Shown here in pieces: positions 32,150 through 42,426 of a stretch of DNA of 64,000 nucleotides. The position numbers were made by a program, and so were the translations under genes. The stretch is from the NCBI GenBank assembly GCA_000507305.1, contig DF239413.1, positions 124,001-188,000 of the forward strand, written 5' to 3'. The first letter of the stretch is position 1, and every line of letters starts with the position of its first letter. The notes below the pieces were generated by a model. The model saw nothing but the letters and a program-made list of their open reading frames with translations, did not search any database and was not told where the DNA came from. This DNA is from Breviolum minutum Mf 1.05b.01. Lineage: Eukaryota > Sar > Dinophyceae > Suessiales > Symbiodiniaceae.

Positions 32150-32306
32150 GTGGAAGTGGAAGCCTTCAGCTGCATCACAACTATATCCTGGAAGTTTTCA
32201 TCAATTGATCTGTCGGGTGCTGTGACGTGCTGTGATTTTCCACCTTCGTCGCTACAAAACGTAGCTTGGGATGCCTTGTCAAAGCGGGAAAAACAGAGCT
32301 GGTGAT
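32150..32306 (+). repeat. Split direct repeat B2 (right end)
   Basis: 157 bp, identical to B1. It ends ctggtgat and runs directly into host-like (AT)n. Confidence 0.95.
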
Positions 32307-32403
32307 ATATATATATATATATGTACAATGCATGATTATATGTACATTTATACCCAATGATGTATTACTCGAATGACATAGATTTGATGTTGCCACGGTT
32401 CAG

Positions 32404-32463
32404 GGATGATAGTAGATTTTCTGGGTGTTCAGACTGCCGCTGATGTTTTTCGTTGCCTTGAAG
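32404..32463 (+). other. Candidate 60-nt exon right of the YR element
   Basis: The acceptor cggttcag and donor GAAG|GTGAAA enclose MIVDFLGVQTAADVFRCLE. It may be the next exon of the gene interrupted (in an intron) by the YR element. Confidence 0.35.
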
Positions 32464-33615
32464 GTGAAACAGTTGAGGTTCTTAGGCCTTTAAGAAAAAG
32501 CTTTCTCTCAAAGATGATCTGCTTTTTCACTGGACACTTGAAACTCAACAGTTTGTATCTGAACCATTTTTGTGGATCTTTTGTATCTAAAAAACTTTGT
32601 TGTGTGTTGTCTGGCAATTCCTGATTATTCAGATATTCCAAATAAATTTTGTGAAACCCTTACTGAAGCCATCTTCGATTAATTTTTGTTCCCCTCATTG
32701 CGTTTTTTTTTTGCGTTTTTTTTACGTTGAGATATTTGATGTATTCTGAGGCCCTGGAGAAACATTGAAGATGAGTCCTGGTTGCATGAGATTTTGCAGT
32801 TGAGCCTTCGATTGTTTGAGATCTGATTGCAATATGACAACTATGCGGCATGGAGCTTTTCGCTCAGGTGTGGCTTTGTTTTTTTTTTCTCCTCTTCTTG
32901 GGAAGTACCTCTCGGGGTAGATGATCCCCCTGTTTTGAGAGCGGCAATTGTCGTAAAAAAAAAAACTGGATTCGGCCGGCCTCTCAACCCGTGAATTCCC
33001 GATGAATTTGGGTGGTGGTTCAGCTTGTTTTTTTTTGGAAACTCCATTCTGCCCAGGACTGCTGCCTTGCAATTCGATCAGCCTTCCTTTTGGTGAGGAA
33101 ACTCAGAAAACCGGAGATATTTGGTGAAGCAAGCTCCGTAAAGCTTTGATTAGTTTCTTGGGGTGTGGAGATTTGATTTTTGTTTTGTGAACATGCTTGG
33201 ATTTATTAAGCTAGGACCATCTTTTCCCTTTGGAAGAGTGGGTATATTGTCTGTCATGACATGACCGAAAACAACTTGCCCCGAGTTTTACAGTTGATTG
33301 GAGATTTTGGATGAACTACGTGGTGGCTTTTTTTGCTTGCGGCATTTCCAAAACGGTGGCTAAATCCAATTCACAAAAATTGCGAGTGTGTCAAAAAAAC
33401 GTCCGGATGCAAAGGGTGTGGAATTCGAAAGACTTACCCAAAAAAACATATCCCCTCCCAGGTTTGCCCACTTTTTGAAATGCGATGATTTGCATTCCAA
33501 AAGGTGAAGGGGATCTACCTAACTTCCCTGCCAAAAGGGTACCTAACTTCCGTTTGGAACCAAACAAAACTCTGTCTTGTTTCGGAAAGATCTGGAGGTT
33601 TTCCAAATCTTTCAG
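32464..33615. other. Mostly non-coding stretch
   Basis: T-rich with several G-T homopolymer patches. No convincing coding segment. Confidence 0.4.
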
Positions 33616-33702
33616 CCTCCTCAACCGACGATAATAAACACACACCCCAAAACACTGAGGAGTGCTTCGAGTTCGGAGGCGATCCGTCCTCCACCGGGCT
33701 TG
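33616..33702 (+). other. Candidate 87-nt exon, acidic
   Basis: The acceptor ccaaatctttcag and a TTG|GTAGGG donor enclose SSTDDNKHTPQNTEECFEFG and then GDPSSTGL. Confidence 0.4.
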
Positions 33703-33934
33703 GTAGGGGAAGCCAAGTTTGTTGTGATGTGATGTTGGGAGGGGGATTTCTTTTCTGGTGGGTGAGAGGATGGTTGTGATGTTTGGGTGAAACATATATT
33801 TGTTGTTTTTTTTGCGGAAAGGATGTTGGATTTTGATGGAGGTTACAGTATGCAGGATGATTTTTTGAGTTTTCAAGACATAATTTTGCATGGTATTTAT
33901 ATACAAAACATATTTCACATGGTATTTATATACA

Positions 33935-33941
33935 TATATTT

Positions 33942-33975
<34 letters not shown>

Positions 33976-33977
33976 GA
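33935..33977. repeat. (AT)n tract
   Basis: Alternating TA/AT with a few interruptions. Similar tracts occur at 8397-8415, 11640-11656, 24568-24586, 32306-32321, 34190-34206, 35480-35540 and 35862-35882. Confidence 0.85.
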
Positions 33978-34284
33978 GATGCATTTTGATAGAGAGGTGG
34001 TATATTCATATACGTGTCACATATGAGTTGTTCCAAGTACCCACGACGCCAAGGGACCAGTGGGTGCCAAGGCCCGGGGGGAAGGAGTGGTGACAAGTTG
34101 AGGGATTTTGTAGGGTATTAAGTCTACAAGATGTATTTTTTTACAAAAAAACAGGGATTACTAGGAAATTGGATAGAAATGTATACAGCATATATATATA
34201 TATATACACTAAAATAATATGAAGGCATTCTCTAAGAAGATATTTTGGACATAAAAGAACTGCGACCATTTTTTCTTTCCGGAG

Positions 34285-34395
34285 CCGGCCAGACTTCACC
34301 GATCGCGGAACCAGAGCCGGAGATCCGTTCAGATGGGGAGAATGCGCCACACAGCAGTGCTGCCAGTACTGCTGACACAGAAAATGTGGCCGTAG
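34285..34395 (+). other. Candidate exon, acidic and Ser/Ala-rich
   Basis: A CpG-rich segment reads GQTSPIAEPEPEIRSDGENA and HSSAASTADTENVAV, a disordered-type composition. It would end at a GC donor (CGTAG|GCCATG), a donor class known in dinoflagellates. Confidence 0.35.
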
Positions 34396-34569
34396 GCCAT
34401 GGGGGTTGGGGATGTCTTTTTCTAAATTGGTGGTGGGGATGGTGTTTGTTTGAAAAAAAAATCATCATGTGCTTCTATGACTTTTGCAGTGTTGGTCAAC
34501 ACTTGGTGGGGAGAGTTTTACCATTCGCCCCCTCCCAGAAAGGTGGCAGTTCTTTTTTTGACCCCAGAG

Positions 34570-34757
34570 TCATTGCGATTCAGTTGCCATTGCCGTTCCC
34601 CCAACCAGCTCAGTACAAATGTGTCAGGGCTGCCCTTGGCACCTACAACGCCAAGCGTGAAGAACTCAGATGGAAAACTGAAAGTACTATTGATGGGTTG
34701 GTATATGCAACCCAGTCTCTACTAGAGTTACCACGGAATTTTGTCTATGAAAAGTAG
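34570..34757 (+). other. Candidate exon ending in a stop
   Basis: After ttgaccccagag the frame reads VIAIQLPLPFPQPAQYKCVR, AALGTYNAKREELRWKTEST and a TAG at 34755. Protein-like and basic. It may follow the 34285-34395 exon. Confidence 0.35.
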
Positions 34758-35225
34758 AATGTCGTGATTCGTCCAAAAAAGTTTCAAGTCTCAGCATTTT
34801 TCTGGGGTAAAAACATCCAGCCATGTGGCAGTTGAAGAGCTCTCAGCTGCTTGAAATTCCCTTCTTTTTTGGAATCCAAGCTCGTGACCAAGATGGAAAT
34901 CATGCAGCTGTATTTGGGTAACCAGCAAAGAATTGATGAATCAGCAAAAAACACCCCAAAAGCACCCCAAAAGCACTAGTCATCAACCATGATTCATTTC
35001 CACTTTACAGATTCTATCTTGAACAACTTCTCACAAGCCATCTTTCACTTATGATGACTGTTTTTAATCACAAATGAGAAGAAGAAACACTATCGAGAGA
35101 AATCATGTTCCAGCCAATGGGAGTAAAAAGAAGTGATAAATAAAAAGATGTTTTTTTTGGTGCTACATCTTAGTCTAAATCCCACCTGAGCCATGAAAAA
35201 CACCCTGGTTATTTAGGTAAAAAAT

Positions 35226-35430
35226 TTGGGGATGAAATCCCACCCAGTTATGTGGGGATTTATAAGGGATCCCTATGAAACAAGCAGGATCCTGAAACTC
35301 CATCGGTCCATCACCAAGGCAGAGCTGCCAACGCGTGGCTCGGCAGGGCATGGACTTGGAGCATGCAAGCCTTGTGCCTTCATATACAAGGCTTTGGGTG
35401 CCCTTGGAGTCCCTGTTGGTGAGTTGGTGG
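35226..35430 (+). other. Fragment resembling a dinoflagellate CCCH-type leader segment
   Basis: The frame contains LPTRGSAGHGLGACKPCAFI followed by YKALG. The G-S-x-x-H-x-x-G-x-C-x-P-C-A-F pattern resembles a motif I associate with dinoflagellate CCCH zinc-finger proteins, where further Cys and His residues follow. Those are missing in this frame, so this would be one exon or a broken copy. Recognition is from memory only. Confidence 0.3.
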
Positions 35431-35469
35431 GATTGCTGATTCAGCTTGGTGGAAAGTGGAAAATAGATG

Positions 35470-35625
35470 TATGTATATACTGTATATATATATATATGTA
35501 TATATATCTATATATATATATATGTATATATATATATAGATATTAGTTACTACATAGTAATTACTATGTATTTTTGTTACGAAAAAAACAAACGTGGTTT
35601 AGTTTTTTTCGTTAAGNAAAAAACA
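35470..35625. repeat. (TA)n-rich block ending at a single N
   Basis: Dense TATA repeats at 35470-35540, then A/T-rich sequence up to an unresolved base at 35617. Confidence 0.7.
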
Positions 35626-36041
35626 CGTGGTGTTTTTTTTTCGAAGCACCTGGTACGGACCCCGTGGTTAGAGTGGATTGATGCCTAAATTCACTATGCC
35701 AGGATGGATGCCAAAGTGGCTTCGAGTGTGCCTTTTGCCATTTGTGCCCACCAGGTGTGGGACCCTGCCAGGCTCTCCCACCAGCTAGCCCTTATTACAT
35801 ATATCAAATCTAAAGAGACATGATGTGTATATATCCATATATGTATATACATCCGAATATGATATATATATATACATATATGTATACACTGTGTATTCGT
35901 GTACTCATACATTCAGCAAGTCAAAAATTAGAGATGAACAATGTAAAACAACAAATTTTTGTGATTCTTTGGCAATGCTTGATCCTGTGAACAGATTGGT
36001 TGAGTCGGCAACATGACCACTGCTGTTTTTTTTGCTGAGGG

Positions 36042-36101
36042 GAGAAGATCCGCCGCAAGAAGGACCTGAAACAGCGAAGGAAGTTGAACAAGAAGCAGTA
36101 G
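36042..36101 (+). other. Candidate terminal exon with Lys/Arg-rich tail
   Basis: After a ttttttttgctgag acceptor the frame reads EKIRRKKDLKQRRKLNKKQ and TAG at 36099. Such basic tails are typical of nucleolar or ribosome-associated proteins, but nothing specific can be assigned. Confidence 0.35.
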
Positions 36102-36488
36102 GTGGGACCTATCCATGTCGGCGGTGCACATGATGGTGTTTTATTTTCCTACTTTTTTTCTCCACTTTTTCAAAGAAAAGATCCTTTTAAAGTTGCAATT
36201 AAAAAGATGAACGTGGAACATCAATATTGTTTTGAAGGCCAAGTTTAGCAAAGGAAGAATTCACCCAGCAAAGGAGACACAGGTCAACAATGAAATCAGG
36301 GCCAAGCTTGAAAGTTCTTCATGTTGGGAAAAAAGCCTGATTGATCTAGGAATCTGGGCCTAGGGCCTAGTGTTCAACTGCATTTAAGGTGATGTAGGGT
36401 TACGCTTGACACCAAGTCCAGCTTGGCTACGATAAATTCAGTACAGACTGACATCCCTTTTTCGTTGTGAAAATGGTCTAAGCCTTAC

Positions 36489-36608
36489 CTGGTATTCAAC
36501 CATTGATTCCGCCCTCAAGGATACAAACACCACATTGTTGGCCAACACCAGGAACGCCCAACATGTAGGAAAAACATCTCCAAACCGCCGGCCGTTGAAG
36601 AACTCATC
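36489..36608 (-). other. Minus-strand 120-nt exon (40 codons)
   Basis: On the minus strand an acceptor ttttgaag|g and a consensus CAG|GTAAGG donor enclose exactly 40 codons in phase 0: DEFFNGRRFGDVFPTCWAFL, then VLANNVVFVSLRAESMVEYQ. The middle is hydrophobic and could be a membrane helix. An upstream minus exon may lie at about 36670-36795 (AEVMIILECVTFALIPLK). Confidence 0.5.
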
Positions 36609-37511
36609 CTTCAAAAGTTGGTTTAAAACCCGCCATTTGGATGTTTTGCGACTCATGAAGGTTTGGGGGTTGAAGCATTGAGAAACTGAAGCCCGGTTTT
36701 GCTAAGAGAAATTTTGGAGTTCCGCTTTGAGCGCCTTTTAAAGGGATCAACGCGAAAGTGACACACTCCAAAATTATCATGACTTCAGCCACCCTCAGAA
36801 CTAGTCAAACTTGTGTTTCAGTTCGGAGAACCAGCAGATTTCAGGAATCTTGCAGGGTTTGTGACAAGGTGAAGAAAAATCATTTGACTTAAAGAATACC
36901 CCATAAAAATCCATAGAAGTCTTCTTATCAACGGAAAATCCCAGCATTTCTAGAATTTATGACCCAAGCATGAAGGAATCCCATGGCTATTCATGGTTCG
37001 GGTTCGGTGGTACCTGGGGCGCCTTGACTTGAGAAATTTCCTCCCTTCACGAAAATTTCTGAAGGAAATTTCGAATCGTCCATCAAAGATGGGAATGTTT
37101 GATGAATGTTTGATGAATGTTGATCAGAACTTGATAAAACACCAAGAGTTTTCACTGCAAGAATATTCATGGTACTCCTCAATTGAGCCCCCCATGAAAG
37201 TCACCTCGCACCAACAGAACCAGGCGGAGTTTTTGTCACCATTGGTTTTGATAGGGGGAGAGTTCTGCCAGAGTTTGTTTTGGTGTAACAATAATGACTT
37301 CACCACCTTTATAATCAGATTTGAGACCCTGTGCAAGATACACAAACTGCGTTCATGAGAACTCCCATTTTTTAGCTAACCCTTTTCTTTTTTTTGAATC
37401 AACAACTGAATGTTTATTTTCATTTAAACCTTGATTTTTTTTGACAACAATATTGTCTTCCAACAAATTGTCAGGTGCTTTTATGCACTTCATTTTTGGC
37501 TCCGGAAACCA

Positions 37512-37621
37512 TGTACCTTAGGGTCAAAATAGATGACACAGATACCAAAAGGTAGGTTCGTAAAGGGTCCTTATAAACCAATATGTGGGGACTGTGCCAT
37601 CTACTTTTCAATTACGGTACA
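37512..37621 (+). mobile_element. MITE family 2, copy 1
   Basis: 110 bp with imperfect ~30 bp terminal inverted repeats. The left end tgtaccttagg...aatagatgacacag mirrors the right end ctgtgccatctactt...acggtaca. A second copy is at 46939-47046 with about 90% identity by eye. Confidence 0.75.
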
Positions 37622-38559
37622 TAGTGGGAAAATTCAATCATCAACTGTTTGGAGAAGAAATGGGAGCTTCAACCAAAAACCTGCCACGGAATCTGGACAA
37701 CAAACAGGTTGGAAAGCTAAGCTTGACGTTGAAGCTGGGAGGGCAGCTTGGACAGGTGCGACCAAAAAGACGAGGATGGGAAACTCCCGTTACAAGGAAG
37801 TAGGGGAGGGACTGTCAGGAGTTTTCAACCTGCAAAAAATTGTAGATATTGGCGGTCTTGGAGGCAGTTTTTGGAGGTTAGGAGTATACTTACTAAGTCT
37901 TACTTCCTCTTATTTTTCATTTTAAAAAGCTGGACAGTTTTTGGACAGTTTAATTCGTACTTTTGCTTGTAAAAATTGTTTTGAACAGTTTTTGGGTGGT
38001 ACGAATTCGATTTTTCAATGGGAGAGATGGGAGGCCGTTTCAGCTTCACCAAAATGTCACGGGGGATGCTCCCATGCTTCAGCCGAAAACAACCGCTTTC
38101 TTGATTATTGTTCTGATACGAATTCCATGATGCTATCATGGAACGTGTTTAGGTGGAATCCCGAAAAGATCACCGGTTAATGACCAAGCCCTAGCGTTTA
38201 TGAGAACGAAATTTATTTATAGGTCACGGTTCAATACAACTGGGGTAAGTAGTATCGAAATCACTATTCACTATTCATATTCGTGAAAATTTTCGACTTT
38301 CTGTTGGGTGTAGATCTGCTGGATTTGTTTTTTCAGGTTGGCTTCCAGCCTGCTGGGAGATGAACTGAGAAGCAAACTGGGGCAGCAAGTCACCCGACGG
38401 AATTGCGTGACACTTCGATGATTACAGCGGAACGCCGAAGTCGGCGGTGGACCCGAACGCAAGGCATTTTTTATATGTGACTTGTAGGATGTGTGGTTTG
38501 GTAGATTGGATGGTTGGTTGGCTTTGAAGATCTTGGAAGTTTAGAAGTGAAACGCTCAG

Positions 38560-39240
38560 ATGTGCAAACTGAAGGTGTTGGTTTGTTCTATGAGAATCAG
38601 AATCACTGACAATGAGTCGCAATGGTCCCACATCGAATTATTATGGCCAATCCACAGTGTTGTGTTTCTGACGAAGGGAACGGTTCTGATGACAGCGTGC
38701 AGTCCAAGACACCCCTTTGATTTCAGCACCAAGAATACAAATATAGGATTTGCCTGTCATTTTTCCGTTTGTCCATGTACTGTAGGTGTTGCGCTTGGGT
38801 TTCAAATTTTCCTTCGGTATCCGCAGTCATATTCGATTTTGGTGGCACGTGTCACTGGCGGACAGAGCGGCTGTTTGCAAGCACAAAGTTCACAGATGCA
38901 TGCCAGCCGCTCGCATATTTTAAGCCTGCATTTTAAGCCAGCCGGCAAGAAGGGCCTGGATTTTGGATCCCCAAGACATCAGCAAATCGCTGCAAAATAG
39001 CGAATTTTTTGGTTCCATGCCTTTTCTCCCCGGCCGGTGACCCTAGATTGCTTCGACTGTTCATTCTCATCCGTATGCATGTTACACGCCGAAGAGCGGT
39101 TTGTGCAGGGGCAAAACGTACGGCCATTTGCTGACATGCGTGTTGGCCGTATGATCCCACCCCCAAAGTCGGACCTGCTCTAATCACTCGTGATTTCGTG
39201 ACTCGGGCAAGAACGAAATTCCTCCTATCCAACGCCTTGG
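38560..39240. other. CpG-rich segment open on both strands, unrecognised
   Basis: Plus strand 38560-39000 and minus strand 39232-38933 are both open (146 and 99 codons), and both read protein-like. The minus strand contains GPTLGVGSYGQHACQQMAVR with many arginines. The CpG content stands out from the AT-rich flanks. I cannot choose a strand or family; it may be a dispersed repeat. Confidence 0.25.
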
Positions 39241-39390
39241 GCTCGTCCGAAGAAGACGGGCCAAGGATGTAATTCCCCTTAAAAGCGCACTTAAAAAAAA
39301 ACGGTTTGGGTTCTCAGGATACGAAGACTGTAGACATTTCTTTTTGGGTGTGTATTAAACATGTTTGAACATTATGACGTTCCGTCGTCC

Positions 39391-39529
39391 TGGTTGAACT
39401 TTCATGTTCTGCGGATGCCTCAAAGCGAGCTCCACAGGAAAATCCGGACGATTCGTTGGGGATTTGGAAGGTGGTCGCACAGTTCTCTCTTGCATCAAGT
39501 TGCCTTTGGACTGGAGGACCGTTCCACCA
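39391..39529 (+). other. Candidate exon
   Basis: The frame reads VELSCSADASKRAPQENPDD, SLGIWKVVAQFSLASSCL, ending before an A|GTGAGT donor at 39530. Other frames are also open, so the assignment is tentative. Confidence 0.3.
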
Positions 39530-40009
39530 AAAGTGAGTCACACAGCAAGGACAAGGTCCTCAAAAAGAAATAGAAATATTGCACCTGTTAGTGAAGCTAC
39601 CCTTTTCCAGAAGCTTTATGGTGCTGTTCTCTACTTTTTACCCGGTGTGTTTTCATGGACGCCGATGTATCCGTTGTATCCTCCAGTCCACTGTGTTCAT
39701 TGAACTTTGGTTCGATTTCGCTTCTTTTGGCGACACTCACCCGCTAGAGTATGGAAAGGGGCTCTCAAAGGATGGAGGGGGACTTGTCGCAGATGATATT
39801 TCCTGCCAGTCAGACTGGCAGAAAAATATTTTTCAGGTTAAAAACTGATAGTTTATCAAAGATTTCGGAGAGACAAAACACTCAAATTCAAATGATCCAT
39901 GACAGCCAGAGTGTTTTGTTTTTTGATACCCATTCTTGATTCATCGCGACCAGGGCTTCCAACGGGGGGCCGGAACATCAATGGCTACTCCCAGTCCTGA
40001 GAGCTTTTT

Positions 40010-40078
40010 GACATGCAGTCACGGAAGGTGTTGGTAGGTGATCTTCGCAGGGAAACAAGATGGAAATTTGCCTCGCAG
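40010..40078 (+). other. Candidate small exon
   Basis: The frame MQSRKVLVGDLRRETRWKFA ends at a CTCGCAG|GTTTTT donor. Basic composition. Confidence 0.3.
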
Positions 40079-40667
40079 GTTTTTCCATCAACCACAGCGC
40101 GGGTAGGGCTTTGTTGCCCCCGCGTGGTAGCGACAATTTGTAGGAAAAAGAAAGATGGAAGATCTTTGCTGTGCGAAAGATTTGGTTGGTGGTGCGGTCT
40201 TAAAGATTTAACGCATCCTTTGGATATCATGGCACAAAAGTATGCATCAACGCAAGTATCCACGCTAACTATGAATCTGATTCTACGTGAATTTGTTGGG
40301 ATTGGCTGGTTTCCTCATGATTCATTCTTTTTGCGTAAGTAATATCTTTTGAAGTTTTTTCTCATCACTTTTTTGCCCAAAGAGCAAGAAAACAATTACC
40401 ATCAGCGAGTTTTCTTTCCCCACTGCTGCATCTCTAGATCATTTTGTTAACTCATTTTCCATCTTTTGTGTGAGATTGGTCACAAATTACCACACTCTTT
40501 CCTAGTCTTTTCTGAGAGGGATTCTAAAGTTCAATCTTTATTAAGATGGGTCGATTAAATCCCTCCATTGAGGATTTCCGAAAAGGTTTTGGGAAAGTTG
40601 CTAAAGGTTGCTAAAGAAAAACATCACAAGAGTTACTGTACAGGGAAGGATCACATATCCCCTCGTT

Positions 40668-40688
40668 CCGTGCTGAGGCTCAGCACGG
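40668..40688. other. Perfect 10-bp inverted repeat
   Basis: CCGTGCTGAG and CTCAGCACGG are separated by one G, giving a tight GC-rich hairpin in AT-rich sequence. Function unknown. Confidence 0.6.
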
Positions 40689-40929
40689 CTGGAGAGCGAT
40701 CCGAAGGAGAGCAAAAGCGCATGTGTTTCTTGGCGATTCTGTTCGTTTCCAATGGGAATCCTCCCAAAGAAAAATGGCGCCATGTGAAACGAGGACATGT
40801 TAATTGAACAACAACATGGACTAAAATGGAAGCATTTGAAAGCATTTGAAGATGTAATTACTGTATCTCCTATAAAGAAATAGTAGGTGATTTTCCAGGC
40901 AGCCATGTTAGTTTACTGGAGGGTATTAC

Positions 40930-41057
40930 TGTAATGAGTTGTTGGTCAAAGATGCAGAACTGATCCTCAGTCGGTGTTTGGGCCTCGACTCAGGTGGTGC
41001 CAACGAGCTGGAGACCAAAAAGGCGCTTGAAGAGTCGGGGGAACCTGGCAGTGAAGG
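40930..41057 (+). other. Candidate exon preceding a MITE
   Basis: An open frame reads CNELLVKDAELILSRCLGLD, SGGANELETKKALEESGEPG and SEG. The composition is strongly coding-like and helix-rich. It ends about 16 bp before a family-1 MITE, which would lie at the start of the next intron. Confidence 0.45.
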
Positions 41058-41073
41058 GTATTGGGATGTGCCC

Positions 41074-41193
41074 TACTGTTGATGGAAAGAAATCCGGCGA
41101 GAAGAACCAGGTGATATGGTAAATATACCATTATTTACAGGGTTTTGAGCCCATCCCAGGTGGTTGTTTGGGATTTCTGAACCATCAACAGTA
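41074..41193 (+). mobile_element. MITE family 1, reference copy
   Basis: 120 bp with 12 bp perfect terminal inverted repeats TACTGTTGATGG / CCATCAACAGTA, extending imperfectly to about 24 bp. Internal blocks match the copies at 11335, 19179 and 45931. Confidence 0.85.
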
Positions 41194-41744
41194 TCAGTCA
41201 ATTTTTTTGTTTTCCTAGAATTCAGAACACAAGACAAACACTGACATTTGCTTAATATCGACTGAAAATCCTCTGTTAAATGTTCAAAGAAATGGTGAAG
41301 TCTAAGTTACGGCTTTCCACCTTGCTGTATTGCAGGGCTAAGTGAGTCCCTTATTGATGATTTCAACTGTTAAAAATGGCTGGAACCTGCGTTATGTGAA
41401 TGTGGAATCCGCTTTTTGCAGGATTTGAGTTTCGAGTTTGTGGAATTATGAACTTAACCCATCTTAACCCAAGTTCTTCGTAAGATGTTGTACGAGATTC
41501 GTATTTGATTAAGTCTTGCAAAAGGATTGGATGTTTCTGTTCTATGCCTTTTTTTTGGGCATTTTATACTATGCCCACTCATCACTTGATAGTCATAAGG
41601 CCGAACAGTATGAGTAGGTGCATCATAAGCATGTCTTCTTCTCAAAGTGATTTGCTAGCGGTTTGGTTCCTATCCAGAAAAGAATTGAAATTCATAAAAT
41701 GAGGCAACGAGGAAAGAGTGGGAAAATTGGATGGAAATGAATAA

Positions 41745-41858
41745 CATATCCATCATTCGCCACAGATTCGGATTCTGCTTTCGCTGTCCCACGTCACTGC
41801 TGAGCAAACACCTATGGGATATCAGGCAACGACACCCGAATGATCAGCCAGCACAAAG
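41745..41858 (+). other. Candidate exon
   Basis: The frame FGFCFRCPTSLLSKHLWDIR then QRHPNDQPAQ ends at an AAAG|GTAAGG donor. The 5' boundary is uncertain. Confidence 0.4.
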
Positions 41859-41979
41859 GTAAGGTTTTGCAGCTTTCGCAACATTTCGGCCCACCAAAAT
41901 CAGGAAACGAGATTTGGGTCCAACCTTGGAGACCCCCCCATTTTTTTCGTTCATTTTTTCAGGTGTTTTTGTAAACTCG

Positions 41980-42100
41980 TCGTTGGTTTCATGGATAAAC
42001 CTGTGATTTCTTTGAAGCCTGGACGGAGAATGACCAATTCTCCAGATCTTCTCGAAACCATCAAGTTCCTTTTGCAACGGCGCTTGCGTAGTAATTTATG
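41980..42100 (+). other. Candidate exon
   Basis: The frame MDKPVISLKPGRRMTNSPDL then LETIKFLLQRRLRSN is basic and protein-like. The minus strand is also open here, so strand is inferred from the plus-strand neighbours. Confidence 0.35.
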
Positions 42101-42264
42101 TTGGTTGAAGTCGGCATCCTTCCGAAAATCACTCGAAAAGTCATGTTTGACCCACCAAAGACACGCATACTTTGGGGCCAAAAATAAGATCATGATGACA
42201 GTGATCGTTTTTTTTTCGTCAGTTTTTATTTTCTTTGTCTTCAGAAACGGTAGGGTTGTAAAAG

Positions 42265-42426
42265 AAACCAGGAGCTGTTTCGAAAGATTCACCCTGGTGG
42301 CATTTCCGAGGTGACAATGGGGACTTGGCTTTTGAAGGTCTACCATTGGAAGCTGTAGAGGAGGAAGAGGCGATTCACGATCACATTGTGGTGATAGAAA
42401 AGTTGGGCCCCCTACGATCGTTGTAA
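42265..42426 (+). other. Candidate terminal exon
   Basis: After a gggttgtaaaag acceptor the frame reads KPGAVSKDSPWWHFRGDNGD, LAFEGLPLEAVEEEEAIHDH, IVVIEKLGPLRSL and TAA at 42424. The composition is among the most convincing of the exon candidates. With 40930, 41745 and 41980 it suggests the 3' part of a plus-strand gene of unknown function. Confidence 0.5.

Larger units (their letters stand above)
24585..32306 (+). mobile_element. Tyrosine-recombinase retrotransposon with split direct repeats (Ngaro/PAT-like organisation)
   Basis: A 7.7 kb element with the order A1 - three overlapping ORFs - B1 - A2 - 25 bp spacer - B2. A1 equals A2 over 58/58 bp, and B1 equals B2 over 157/157 bp. The main ORF encodes reverse transcriptase, RNase H, a methyltransferase-like domain and a tyrosine recombinase, the set that defines DIRS-order elements. 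Split direct repeats are the known signature of the Ngaro and PAT branches, whereas DIRS1 itself has inverted termini. There is no target-site duplication. Both outer ends lie in (AT)n, and identical repeats plus intact long frames point to recent insertion. Replication is expected through a circular cDNA integrated by the YR. Confidence 0.9.

Noticed and set aside
24585-32306. LTR element or LINE classification for the large element
   Set aside because: Terminal layout is A1...B1A2B2 rather than two LTRs, there is no DDE integrase or endonuclease, and the C-terminus has YR motifs.
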